This document shows, in pieces, positions 8,461 to 15,406 of a stretch of 32,268 bases of DNA. Under the pieces are notes generated by a model. That model had not been told where the DNA came from. It was given only the letters and a program-made list of their open reading frames with translations, and did not search any database. The DNA is taken from NCBI GenBank assembly GCA_905215115.1, contig CAJMOP010000010.1:1-32268 (forward strand), written 5' to 3'. This DNA is from an uncultured bacterium. GTDB taxonomy: Bacteria; Actinomycetota; Coriobacteriia; Coriobacteriales; Coriobacteriaceae. The position numbers and the translations under genes were made by a program. Within the stretch, counting starts at the first letter, position 1; each line of letters opens with the position of its first letter.

Positions 8461-9885
8461 GTGGTCTTCGCCCCCCAGGGAAAACATACGCTGTCGCACC
8501 GCGTTTTTGTGACGATCTTTGTCTGCGCCATGGCGGTTATCGTGGCGTTTACGGTGCTGGGTGCGTTCTTTGTGCAAAACACTTTGGCGGATGCCACGAG
8601 TGCCAATCTGGCGCAGGAAACTGAGCTCATTGCTGCCGCCCTCGACGAGCAGCAGGAGCCCATTCCGTTCTTGCGAAGCCTCGATCGCGAGGATCTTCGT
8701 ATCACGCTGATCAATAAGGACGGATCTGTTGCCTACGACAACGAGGCGTCGCCTTCCACACTGCCCAACCATGGCGATCGCCCCGAGGTCATCGAGGCCT
8801 TTGAGAGTGGTTCGGGTTCCGCGGAGCGCGCAAGCTCTACACTCGACGAGATTATGCTGTATCGCGCCGTCACCCTTGATAACGGCCAGGTCGTTCGCTT
8901 GGCGCAGGCCCAGCCTGGCGTTGCGGCGATTTTGCTGTCGATGCTGGCGCCGATGCTGCTTATCGCAGCAGCGGGTGCAGTACTCTCGTTTTTTATGGCG
9001 CGCCGTGAGTCCCGTGCCATCATCGCGCCGTTGCAAGAGGTGGATTTGGATCACCCACGCCGTAGCTATGAGCACGCCTATGCCGAGATGGTCCCCATGC
9101 TTGAGCGTATCGAGTCGCAGCGCCAGGAACTCAAGCGCCAAATGGCGGTGCTAGCGGACAACGACCGTATGCGCCGCGAGTTCACGGCGAATATCACTCA
9201 TGAGCTCAAGACGCCGCTTACGGCGATTTCGGGCTATGCCGAGCTCATCGCAAATGGCATGGTCGAGGGCGAGGACGACCTGCGCAACTTCGGCGGTCGC
9301 ATCTATCGTGAGGCGGGCCGCTTGGCAGCGCTTGTCAACGACATCCTTACGCTGTCTAACTTGGACGAGGCCGAACGTGCAACTGAGGGCGAGGCGGTGC
9401 CCATTGGGTCCACGGAGCCTATTGAGCTCTCGCGTGCGATCTACGCGGTTGAACAGCGTCTTGAACAGGTTGCCCGTCAGGCGAATGTGACGATAAGTCA
9501 TGAGACCAAGCCTGTGGTCATCGAAGGCGTGTCGCGCTTGGTCGACGAGCTCATCTATAATCTGGCAAGCAACGCCATCCGCTACAATCGGCCCGGCGGT
9601 ACGGTTACGCTGCAGTGCGGCACCAACGACGAAGGCCATCCGTTCCTCGCTGTCGCCGACACGGGAATCGGTATCGCGCCTGAAGAACAGGGCAAGGTAT
9701 TTGAGCGGTTCTATCGCGTGGACAAGAGTAGGTCCAAGGCACGCGGCGGAACCGGCCTGGGGCTTGCCATTGTCAAGCATGCGGCCCTGTATCATCACGC
9801 CACGCTTGATCTGTCGAGCGAGTTGGGCGTGGGAACCACCATTACGGTGACGTTTCCCATACAGCAGGACGAGCCATTCGCATAG
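8461..9885 (+). CDS. PhoR-like sensor histidine kinase
   Basis: The 474-residue kinase starts at GTG 8461, three bases after the regulator's stop; its SD GGAGGAG overlaps the end of that gene, so the two are probably translationally coupled. Membrane segments at about 14-38 and 154-178 flank an extracytoplasmic domain of about 115 residues. A linker leads to HisKA (H248 in ITHELKTPLTAISGYAEL) and HATPase_c, with N-box LASNAIRYN, ADTGIGI, FERFYRVD and GTGLGLAIVKH. The architecture fits PhoR/WalK-type kinases; phosphate specificity is inferred from the neighbouring pstB. Confidence 0.9.
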   Translation: MVFAPQGKHTLSHRVFVTIFVCAMAVIVAFTVLGAFFVQNTLADATSANLAQETELIAAALDEQQEPIPFLRSLDREDLRITLINKDGSVAYDNEASPSTLPNHGDRPEVIEAFESGSGSAERASSTLDEIMLYRAVTLDNGQVVRLAQAQPGVAAILLSMLAPMLLIAAAGAVLSFFMARRESRAIIAPLQEVDLDHPRRSYEHAYAEMVPMLERIESQRQELKRQMAVLADNDRMRREFTANITHELKTPLTAISGYAELIANGMVEGEDDLRNFGGRIYREAGRLAALVNDILTLSNLDEAERATEGEAVPIGSTEPIELSRAIYAVEQRLEQVARQANVTISHETKPVVIEGVSRLVDELIYNLASNAIRYNRPGGTVTLQCGTNDEGHPFLAVADTGIGIAPEEQGKVFERFYRVDKSRSKARGGTGLGLAIVKHAALYHHATLDLSSELGVGTTITVTFPIQQDEPFA

Positions 9886-9910
9886 CGATACAACATAGAT
9901 ATTGATATAG

Positions 9911-9953
9911 ACGCCGCATTTGACTTTCGGGTGCGGCGTTGTTGTGCATTTTT
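9911..9953 (+). terminator. Terminator after the PhoBR-like pair
   Basis: ACGCCGCA (9911-9918) pairs perfectly with TGCGGCGT (9932-9939) around a 13-nt loop. It is followed by an imperfect T-rich tail ending in TTTTT. Confidence 0.6.
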
Positions 9954-9976
9954 ACGATTGCTTCCGACATTTTTAC
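9947..9976. promoter_or_regulatory. Direct repeat upstream of the tyrosine-kinase operon
   Basis: CATTTTTAC occurs at 9947-9955 and 9968-9976, 21 bp apart (two helical turns). The second copy continues as TTTTACAGG, which also occurs at 7672-7680 before the PhoB-like gene. It could be a binding site for an OmpR-family dimer, but the statistical support is weak. Confidence 0.3.
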
Positions 9977-10004
9977 AGGAGAGCCTGTTTCTTATGTATA
10001 GAGT

Positions 10005-10033
10005 TTGGTCTCGGTAAAAAGATGCGATAACAT
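10005..10033 (+). promoter_or_regulatory. Candidate promoter of the tyrosine-kinase operon
   Basis: TTGGTC (10005-10010) and TAACAT (10028-10033) are separated by exactly 17 bp. The predicted start is about 40 bases before the first ATG of the operon. Confidence 0.45.
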
Positions 10034-10080
10034 ACGGACAGTTTTGTCAATCCGAACTGGGGAAATGAAAGGCAAGCTGC

Positions 10081-10737
10081 ATGACCCTTCTCGAACTGTT
10101 CCAGCTGCTCAAAAAGCACCTCAAGCTGGTCATCACCCTTCCGGTGGTCTGCGCGATCGCCATGGGCATCGTGTCCTTCGTTGCGATGGACAACACCTAT
10201 ACCGCGACGACGAGCATGTACATTCTCGCCAAGACCGACGATAGCGGTCAGATGAGCTACAACGATCTCTCGGCGAGCCAGATGCTTTCCAACGATATCG
10301 CCACGCTGCTTGATAGCGATAGCGTTAAGAGCGGCGCCGCCAAAGAACTGGGCCTCACCGATCTGGATGACTACAAGGTGTCTGTTTCCTCCGAGACCAC
10401 CACGCGTGTCATTACGCTTTCGGTTACCGGTACCGATGCCAAGGAGACGGCTGAGGTCGCAAAGGCCATTGCCAGCTCGGTGAGTACGGTCGCTCAGAAC
10501 GTCGGCGCTGCCCAGAGCATCAACGTTATCGACGAGGCTAAGACCCCCGAAGCCCCCAGCGGCCCCAAGCGCACACTGTATATTGCCGTCGCGTTCCTCG
10601 CTGGTATCTTTATCGCAGTTGCCTATGTCGTTTTGGCAGACATGCTCAACACCCGCATCCGCGGTGCCGAAGAGGCAGAAGAGCTCCTGGGTATTCCCGT
10701 TGTTGGCCGAATTCCGGCTATGAAAGGTGGTAAATAG
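10081..10737 (+). CDS. Wzz/CpsC-like polysaccharide co-polymerase, BY-kinase adaptor
   Basis: The 218-residue membrane protein of the Wzz/YveK/CapA class has membrane helices at about 17-37 and 166-188 bracketing an extracellular domain. A cytoplasmic tail ends in TRIRGAEEAEELLGIPVVG, which in this family docks and activates the tyrosine kinase. The SD AAAGG lies 8 bases before ATG 10081. It sets chain length or export of cell-surface polysaccharide together with the next gene, which starts two bases after its stop. It is short for Wzz, as usual where the kinase is a separate protein. Confidence 0.88.
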   Translation: MTLLELFQLLKKHLKLVITLPVVCAIAMGIVSFVAMDNTYTATTSMYILAKTDDSGQMSYNDLSASQMLSNDIATLLDSDSVKSGAAKELGLTDLDDYKVSVSSETTTRVITLSVTGTDAKETAEVAKAIASSVSTVAQNVGAAQSINVIDEAKTPEAPSGPKRTLYIAVAFLAGIFIAVAYVVLADMLNTRIRGAEEAEELLGIPVVGRIPAMKGGK

Positions 10738-10739
10738 GC

Positions 10740-11477
10740 ATGGCTAAGGCAAAGAACACCGACAAGCTCGTTGTACAGAATGCCGCCAAGACCCTTCTGG
10801 CCAACATCCGCTTTGCGAGCGTGGACGACCCCATTCGCACCATCACCGTTACCTCCTCGATTCCCAACGAGGGCAAGTCTACGGTTTCCATTAACCTTGC
10901 TCAGGCAATCGCCACGAGCGGCAAGTCCGTGCTCCTGGTCGAGGCCGATATGCGCCGCAGGTCCCTTTCCGATATGCTCGGCGTTCGTTCGCGCGGCGGA
11001 CTCTATGCGGTCCTTTCCGAGCAGATCTCCATTGACCAGGCAATTGTCGAGACGGGTCAGAAGAACTTCTACTTCCTCGATGCCGAGCCGCACATTCCCA
11101 ATCCTGCCGATATCATCGTCTCTCACCGCTTTGCCAAGCTGGTAAAGGCACTGTCTGCTAAGTTCCAGTACGTCATCTTCGATGCTCCTCCGGTCGGCAC
11201 CTTTATCGATGCTGCCGAGATTGCCAGCCTGACCGACGGCACGCTGTTCGTGGTGCGCGAGGACTTTACCAAGCGCGAAGAGGCGCTCAACGCTATCGCC
11301 CAGCTTAAGAAGTCCGAGAAGGTCAAGCTCATCGGTACCGTCATGAATTACTGTGAGACCGAGACCAGCGAGTACTACTATTCTTACTACACCAAGGACG
11401 GTAAGAAGGTTAAGAAGGGCTCCGACGATCAGGGCACTTCCAAAAAGGGCATCTTCACCAACCGAGCAAACGTTTAG
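10740..11477 (+). CDS. CpsD/CapB-like bacterial tyrosine kinase
   Basis: The 245-residue cytoplasmic BY-kinase carries Walker A SSIPNEGKST (39-48), Walker A' LLVEADMRRR (65-74) and Walker B VIFDAPPV (145-152), the three P-loop motifs of this non-eukaryotic kinase class. The C-terminal tyrosine cluster SEYYYSYY is the autophosphorylation tail, followed by a lysine-rich end. The SD AAAGGTGG lies at the end of the upstream gene. In capsule systems, cycling phosphorylation of the cluster controls polymerisation. No polymerase or glycosyltransferase gene is nearby, so its target polysaccharide is unknown. Confidence 0.92.
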   Translation: MAKAKNTDKLVVQNAAKTLLANIRFASVDDPIRTITVTSSIPNEGKSTVSINLAQAIATSGKSVLLVEADMRRRSLSDMLGVRSRGGLYAVLSEQISIDQAIVETGQKNFYFLDAEPHIPNPADIIVSHRFAKLVKALSAKFQYVIFDAPPVGTFIDAAEIASLTDGTLFVVREDFTKREEALNAIAQLKKSEKVKLIGTVMNYCETETSEYYYSYYTKDGKKVKKGSDDQGTSKKGIFTNRANV

Positions 11478-11494
11478 TTGATTAAGGCTGACCT

Positions 11495-12145
11495 ATGCGT
11501 GACATTCATTGCCATATCTTGCCGGGTGTAGACGACGGCGCCGCCGATCTCGAAGAGAGCTTGGCGATGCTCGAGGCTGCCAAGCGGGCCGGTGTAACCA
11601 GAATCGTTTGCACTCCTCACTGCCGTGATCCCTATTTTGATTACGACAAGATGTGGGATGCCTTTGAGCTGCTGCGCGATAACGCTGACGGTTTTCCGCT
11701 CCAGATGGGCTTCGAGGTCAACCATCGAAAGCTCGTTGAGCTTGGTATCGATGCCGCGGATCACTTGCATTTCGATGGGACCAACGAGTTTCTGCTCGAG
11801 CTTTCGACGCATGCCGATGCGTATGCGTTTAGAGAGTACGAGAACACGATTTACGATTTGCAGTGCCGTGGCTACCAGGTGATCATCGCTCATCCTGAGC
11901 GCTATCGTGCGGTTCAAAAGGATGTAAGCGTGGCGGAGCGCCTGGTCGATATGGGCTGCAAGCTGCAGGCTTCGGCGGACTTTATTGCCGGCGGTCGCTT
12001 TGGTCGCGAGAAAAAGCCGGCACAGCGCCTGTTCGATCAGAACCTGTACAGCTTCATCGCGAGCGATGCCCATAACGTGGGTCATTACGACTGCCTGGCG
12101 AAGGCTCGCGCGAAGTTTAGCGTGCGCGGAGCTCATTTTCGCTAA
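11495..12145 (+). CDS. CpsB/YwqE-like PHP-domain tyrosine phosphatase
   Basis: The 216-residue metal-dependent phosphatase would dephosphorylate the BY-kinase. The N-terminal metal motif HCHILPGVDDGA (H5, H7) is diagnostic of the CpsB/CapC branch of PHP proteins. Further ligand candidates are in TPHCRDPYFD, GFEVN, IIAHPERY and ASDAHN. ATG 11495 has AAGG 7 bases upstream and lies 17 bases after the kinase stop. It completes an adaptor-kinase-phosphatase operon. Confidence 0.92.
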   Translation: MRDIHCHILPGVDDGAADLEESLAMLEAAKRAGVTRIVCTPHCRDPYFDYDKMWDAFELLRDNADGFPLQMGFEVNHRKLVELGIDAADHLHFDGTNEFLLELSTHADAYAFREYENTIYDLQCRGYQVIIAHPERYRAVQKDVSVAERLVDMGCKLQASADFIAGGRFGREKKPAQRLFDQNLYSFIASDAHNVGHYDCLAKARAKFSVRGAHFR

Positions 12146-12184
12146 AATCTGTCCCTAACGTTCGCATTGAATGAAAGGGCAGCC

Positions 12185-12685
12185 ATGGATATCCAACTTA
12201 AGACGGGATGCTTTGATGACGCGGCGTTGGTGCGCCGCGTCGTTTTTATGGACGAGCAGGGCTACGAGAATGAGTTTGACGCTATCGACGAGGATCCGAA
12301 CTGCATCCATGTGACGCTCTATGTAGACGGTGAGCTTGCCGGTTGCTCGCGCGTGTTTCCCGAAGAGCTTGAGCGCGCAGCTGACGCAGAGGCTCCGGTG
12401 TCGCCGGCGTGCGACTTGGACGAAGGCGTCGCGGCGGGGGAGACCTACATTATGGGGCGCGTGGCCGTGCTGCCGAGCATGCGCCGTCGCGGTTTGGCGA
12501 GCAAGATTGTCGAGGCCAGTGATACGTGCGCGCGTGATGCCGGCGCCAAGCTCATTAAGCTGCACGCGCAGGAATACGTGCTGCCGCTCTATGCCAAGGC
12601 GGGTTACACGCAGATTGCCCCGGTGGACTACGAAGACGAGGGCCAGCCCCATGTTTGGATGGCCAAGCGCGTAGATGGCAGATAG
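12185..12685 (+). CDS. GNAT-family N-acetyltransferase (YjcF-like)
   Basis: The 166-residue protein has acetyl-CoA-binding motif A in MGRVAVLPSMRRRGLASKIVE and a final strand around YAKAGYTQ. The N-terminal VRRVVFMDEQGYENEFD resembles the YjcF/ElaA-type 'VFVxEQ' signature. The substrate cannot be told. ATG 12185 is used because AAAGGG lies 6 bases upstream; the open frame extends to a TTG at 12167. The gene is 39 bases behind the phosphatase with no clear terminator, so it may be co-transcribed, although a functional link is doubtful. Confidence 0.85.
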   Translation: MDIQLKTGCFDDAALVRRVVFMDEQGYENEFDAIDEDPNCIHVTLYVDGELAGCSRVFPEELERAADAEAPVSPACDLDEGVAAGETYIMGRVAVLPSMRRRGLASKIVEASDTCARDAGAKLIKLHAQEYVLPLYAKAGYTQIAPVDYEDEGQPHVWMAKRVDGR

Positions 12686-12725
12686 GGACGTTCCTTTCCT
12701 GCCGGCAGTCGGGGACACTCCTTGG
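12685..12725. repeat. REP-like GGGGAC sequence
   Basis: GGGACGTTCCTTT (12685-12697) and GGGGACACTCCTT (12711-12723) flank the palindrome TGCCGGCA. Related GGGGACGTTC and GGGGACGG sequences recur at 15140-15218 and 24079-24142. This type of sequence is reminiscent of REP families associated with Y1 (RAYT) transposases; no such gene is in the window. Confidence 0.45.
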
Positions 12726-12736
12726 CAATTGGCGCA

Positions 12737-12750
12737 TCAGAGCGCTCTGA
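12737..12750. promoter_or_regulatory. 14-bp perfect palindrome upstream of htpG
   Basis: TCAGAGCGCTCTGA is fully self-complementary and lies about 46 bp before the likely htpG -10 box. It is neither a CIRCE nor a HAIR element. It could be an operator or part of the adjoining repeat. Confidence 0.3.
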
Positions 12751-12795
12751 CATACAGTTTTTCGATTCCGTATGTATATATGCGCGCTAATGGGT

Positions 12796-12801
12796 TATAA
12801 A
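12796..12801 (+). promoter_or_regulatory. Possible -10 box of htpG
   Basis: TATAAA is followed by a leader of about 80 bases. No good -35 box lies at 16-18 bp; the upstream sequence is A/T-rich (TATGTATATATG). Confidence 0.4.
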
Positions 12802-12832
12802 ATCTAAGTCTGAACATAGCAGGTCTGCAATG

Positions 12833-12857
12833 CGGCTCGGGCAACCGGGCCGTTTTT
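12833..12857 (+). terminator. Terminator-like hairpin in the htpG leader
   Basis: CGGCTCGG pairs with CCGGGCCG around a GCAA tetraloop (8 bp, one U-G) and is followed by TTTTT. It lies between the likely -10 box and the start codon, 30 bases before the latter. That is the layout of an attenuator, although it could also end a short upstream transcript. Confidence 0.55.
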
Positions 12858-12887
12858 GCGGACGGGGGTAGCGCGAAAGGACTGCAC

Positions 12888-14912
12888 ATGCGTCAATTTA
12901 AGACCGAGAGCAAAAAACTGCTCGACCTCATGATCAACTCCATCTACACCAATAAGGAAATCTTCCTGCGCGAGCTTATCTCCAACGCGAGCGATGCCGT
13001 CGACAAGCTCAACTTTAAGAGCCTGCAGGACCCGAGTGTCAAGCTCGACCAGGGCGACCTGGCTATTCGCGTCTCTTTTGATAAAGACGCCAGCACCATT
13101 ACCATCTCGGATAACGGCATTGGCATGACCGCCGAGGAGCTCGAGCGCAATCTGGGCACCATCGCCCATTCCGGCTCCGAGGAGTTTAAGACTGAGAACG
13201 CCGAGCAGCAGGGTTCCGATGTCGACATCATCGGTCAGTTTGGCGTGGGCTTCTACTCTGCCTTTATGGTTGCCAGCCACGTAAAGGTTGTCAGCCGCGC
13301 CTATGGCGAGGACACCGCCCACGTTTGGGAGTCCGACGGTCTTGAGGGCTACACCATCGAGGATGGCGAGCGTGCTGAGCACGGTACCGATGTCATCCTG
13401 ACGCTGCGCGAGAACGAGAAGCTCGACGCCGACGGCGAGGCCGAGACCTACGATCGCTTCCTGACCGAGTGGGGCCTCAAGAGCCTGATTCAGCAGTACA
13501 GCAACTATGTGCGCTACCCGATTCAGATGATGGTGAGCAAGAGCCGCCAGAAACCCAAGCCCGAGGACGCCGGCGACGACTACAAGCCCGAGTACGAGGA
13601 CTACCAGGAGCTCGAGATCATCAACTCCATGACGCCGATTTGGAAAAAGCGCAGCTCCGATGTCGAGCAGAAGGACTACGACGAGTTCTACAAGTCCACG
13701 TTCCACGACTTTGACGATCCCGCGCGCACTATCAGCTTCCATGCCGAGGGTACGCTTGAGTACGATGCGCTGCTGTTTGTGCCGGGTCGCGCCCCGTTCG
13801 ATCTGTACAGCAAGGACTACGAGAAGGGCCTGGCGCTCTACAGTTCCAACGTGCTGATTATGGAGAAGTGCGACGACTTGCTGCCCGACTACTACAACTT
13901 TGTGCGCGGTGTCGTGGACTCTGCCGACGTGACGCTCAATATTTCGCGTGAGACGCTGCAACAGAACCGTCAGCTCAAGGCCATTGCCAAGCGTGTCGAG
14001 AAGAAGATCACTGCCGATCTTGAGGACATGCGCGACAACGACCGCGAGGCCTACGAGAAGTTCTTTGAGAACTTTGGCCGCGGCCTTAAGTACGGCATCT
14101 ACTCGAGCTATGGCATGAAGGCCGATGAGCTCGCCGACCTGCTACTGTTCTGGTCTGCCAAGGAGCAGAAGATGATTACCCTGGCCGAGTATGCCAAGGG
14201 CATGCCCGAGGATCAGAAGGCCATCTACTACGCCGCCGGCGACTCGCGTGAGCGCTTGGCCAAGATGCCCGTGGTAAAGGGCGTGCTCGAGCGCGGCTAT
14301 GACGTGCTGTTGCTGACGCAGGATGTGGATGAGTTCACGTTCCAGGCTATGCGTGAGTACGTTGCCGCCGATATGCCTAAGATCTACGAAGACGACGCCG
14401 CCCGCGAGGCTGCCGAGAAGGCCGTTGCCGACGGTGCCGAGCCCGAGGTCGAGGATCGTCACCTGGAGCTCAAGAACGTCGCGACTGGCGATCTTGATCT
14501 GGCGACCGAGGACGAGAAGAAGGAGGCCGAGGACGCCACCAAGGAGAACGAGGACCTCTTTAGCGCTATGAAGGAGGCGCTCGGTGACAAGGTCGAGAAA
14601 GTTGCCGTCTCCGCGCGCCTGACCGATGCCCCCGCTTGCATCACCACCGAGGGTCCGCTTTCGCTCGAGATGGAGAAGGTGCTTCAGAAGGGTCCTGAGG
14701 GCGCGCCCGACGGTATGCCCAAGAGCCAGCGCGTGCTCGAGCTCAACGCCAAACACCCGGTCTTCGCCAAGCTCGTCGCTGCCCAGAAGGCCGGCGACGC
14801 CGACAAGATCAAGCAGTACTCCGGCCTGCTCTACGATCAGGCCCTGCTGGTCGAGGGCATCCTCCCTGAGGACCCCGTTGCCTTCGCAGCAGCTGTCTGC
14901 GAGCTTATGTAA
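12888..14912 (+). CDS. htpG: Chaperone HtpG (Hsp90)
   Basis: The 674-residue ATP-dependent cytoplasmic chaperone has an N-terminal GHKL ATPase domain with LRELISNASDAVDKL, DNGIGM and IGQFGVGFYSAFMVA. The middle domain carries SRETLQQNRQLK with the conserved catalytic arginine. A C-terminal dimerisation domain ends in VAFAAAVCELM. A charged stretch rich in E/K (about residues 535-560) precedes the C-terminal domain. Length is slightly above E. coli HtpG (624). The SD GAAAGGA precedes ATG 12888. No CIRCE or HAIR site was found; the leader has a terminator-like hairpin. A complex hairpin element begins 5 bases after the stop. Confidence 0.97.
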   Translation: MRQFKTESKKLLDLMINSIYTNKEIFLRELISNASDAVDKLNFKSLQDPSVKLDQGDLAIRVSFDKDASTITISDNGIGMTAEELERNLGTIAHSGSEEFKTENAEQQGSDVDIIGQFGVGFYSAFMVASHVKVVSRAYGEDTAHVWESDGLEGYTIEDGERAEHGTDVILTLRENEKLDADGEAETYDRFLTEWGLKSLIQQYSNYVRYPIQMMVSKSRQKPKPEDAGDDYKPEYEDYQELEIINSMTPIWKKRSSDVEQKDYDEFYKSTFHDFDDPARTISFHAEGTLEYDALLFVPGRAPFDLYSKDYEKGLALYSSNVLIMEKCDDLLPDYYNFVRGVVDSADVTLNISRETLQQNRQLKAIAKRVEKKITADLEDMRDNDREAYEKFFENFGRGLKYGIYSSYGMKADELADLLLFWSAKEQKMITLAEYAKGMPEDQKAIYYAAGDSRERLAKMPVVKGVLERGYDVLLLTQDVDEFTFQAMREYVAADMPKIYEDDAAREAAEKAVADGAEPEVEDRHLELKNVATGDLDLATEDEKKEAEDATKENEDLFSAMKEALGDKVEKVAVSARLTDAPACITTEGPLSLEMEKVLQKGPEGAPDGMPKSQRVLELNAKHPVFAKLVAAQKAGDADKIKQYSGLLYDQALLVEGILPEDPVAFAAAVCELM

Positions 14913-14917
14913 TTGGG

Positions 14918-15111
14918 TAGTTACGCGGTTCTACGAACCGCGTAACTACTCGACGCTGCCCTTCGTTCCGCCGTTCTAACGAACGGCGGACCAGCCGACG
15001 CTGCGCGGGCACCAGAGCGACAACTTGTCATTCAAAGAGGACGGCATGACCAGAAGGTCTATGCCGTCCTCTTTTCATGCCAATTTGTTCGCTCTGGTGA
15101 CCGCTCGCTGG
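14918..15111 (+). repeat. Structured intergenic element, family B copy 1
   Basis: From the htpG stop onward: a 13-bp perfect hairpin (14918-14930 with 14936-14948, containing GTTACGCGG); the linker CTCGACGCTGC; a 10-bp hairpin (14967-14976 with 14981-14990); then a long stem. Its outer part (15010-15019 with 15090-15099) continues as ACAA/TTGT, a 3x3 internal loop and a weak 5-bp helix. It ends in a 14-bp inner stem (15034-15047 with 15061-15074) capped by GACC-AGAA-GGTC. TTTT follows the inner stem, so it may terminate htpG transcription. It shares scaffold, linker and cap with the copy at 20386-20525, while most stem sequences differ. Confidence 0.7.
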
Positions 15112-15139
15112 CATTACCAAAACATCGACGGTCCAATAA

Positions 15140-15218
15140 TGATCCCTTGGGGACGGAGAAAAAGTGGTCGTTGGGGACGTTCTTGTTTGACTAGTCGTTT
15201 AAGAACGTTCCCAATGAC
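15140..15218. repeat. REP-like GGGGAC hairpin pair
   Basis: TGATCCCTTGGGGACGGAG (15140-15158) matches the reverse strand of the hairpin at 24079-24109. Next to it, an 18-bp stem (15167-15184 with 15201-15218, two G-U pairs in the plus strand) contains GGGGACGTTCTT and a 16-nt loop. No coding content is seen. Confidence 0.55.
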
Positions 15219-15278
15219 TATTCGTATTGCTAATTTGTGCGGGTTGTGGTTTTGTGACCTGCTGAAATTTGAGATACT

Positions 15279-15314
15279 GTACAACTGTACGTTAACTAAT
15301 CTTCGTAGTATATT
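15279..15314 (+). promoter_or_regulatory. YhgE operon promoter region with a CopY/BlaI-type box
   Basis: GTACAACTGTAC at 15279-15290 fits the kTACAnnTGTAm consensus of CopY/BlaI/MecI repressors. It also forms a tandem ACTGTAC-A-ACTGTAC repeat (15276-15290). TATATT at 15309-15314 is the best -10 candidate, and the box then lies over the -35 region, where a repressor would block polymerase. No BlaI/CopY-family gene is in the window. Confidence 0.5.
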
Positions 15315-15333
15315 GCTACCCGCAAAACTCAAT

Positions 15334-15379
15334 ACCATTGTGCTTCGAGACGCTAAAGCGCCTACGTACAATGGTTTTT
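15334..15379 (+). terminator. Terminator-like hairpin in the YhgE leader
   Basis: ACCATTGT (15334-15341) pairs with ACAATGGT (15368-15375), enclosing a CGCT-AA-AGCG hairpin; T's follow to 15379. It ends 27 bases before the first YhgE start codon and could attenuate transcription. Confidence 0.45.
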
Positions 15380-15406
15380 GATAGTACGATTTGATTCAAC
15401 GACAGG

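Noticed and set aside
12737..12887. A CIRCE or HAIR heat-shock operator before htpG
   Set aside because: Neither TTAGCACTC-N9-GAGTGCTAA nor CTTGAGT-N7-ACTCAAG is present; only an unrelated 14-bp palindrome was found.
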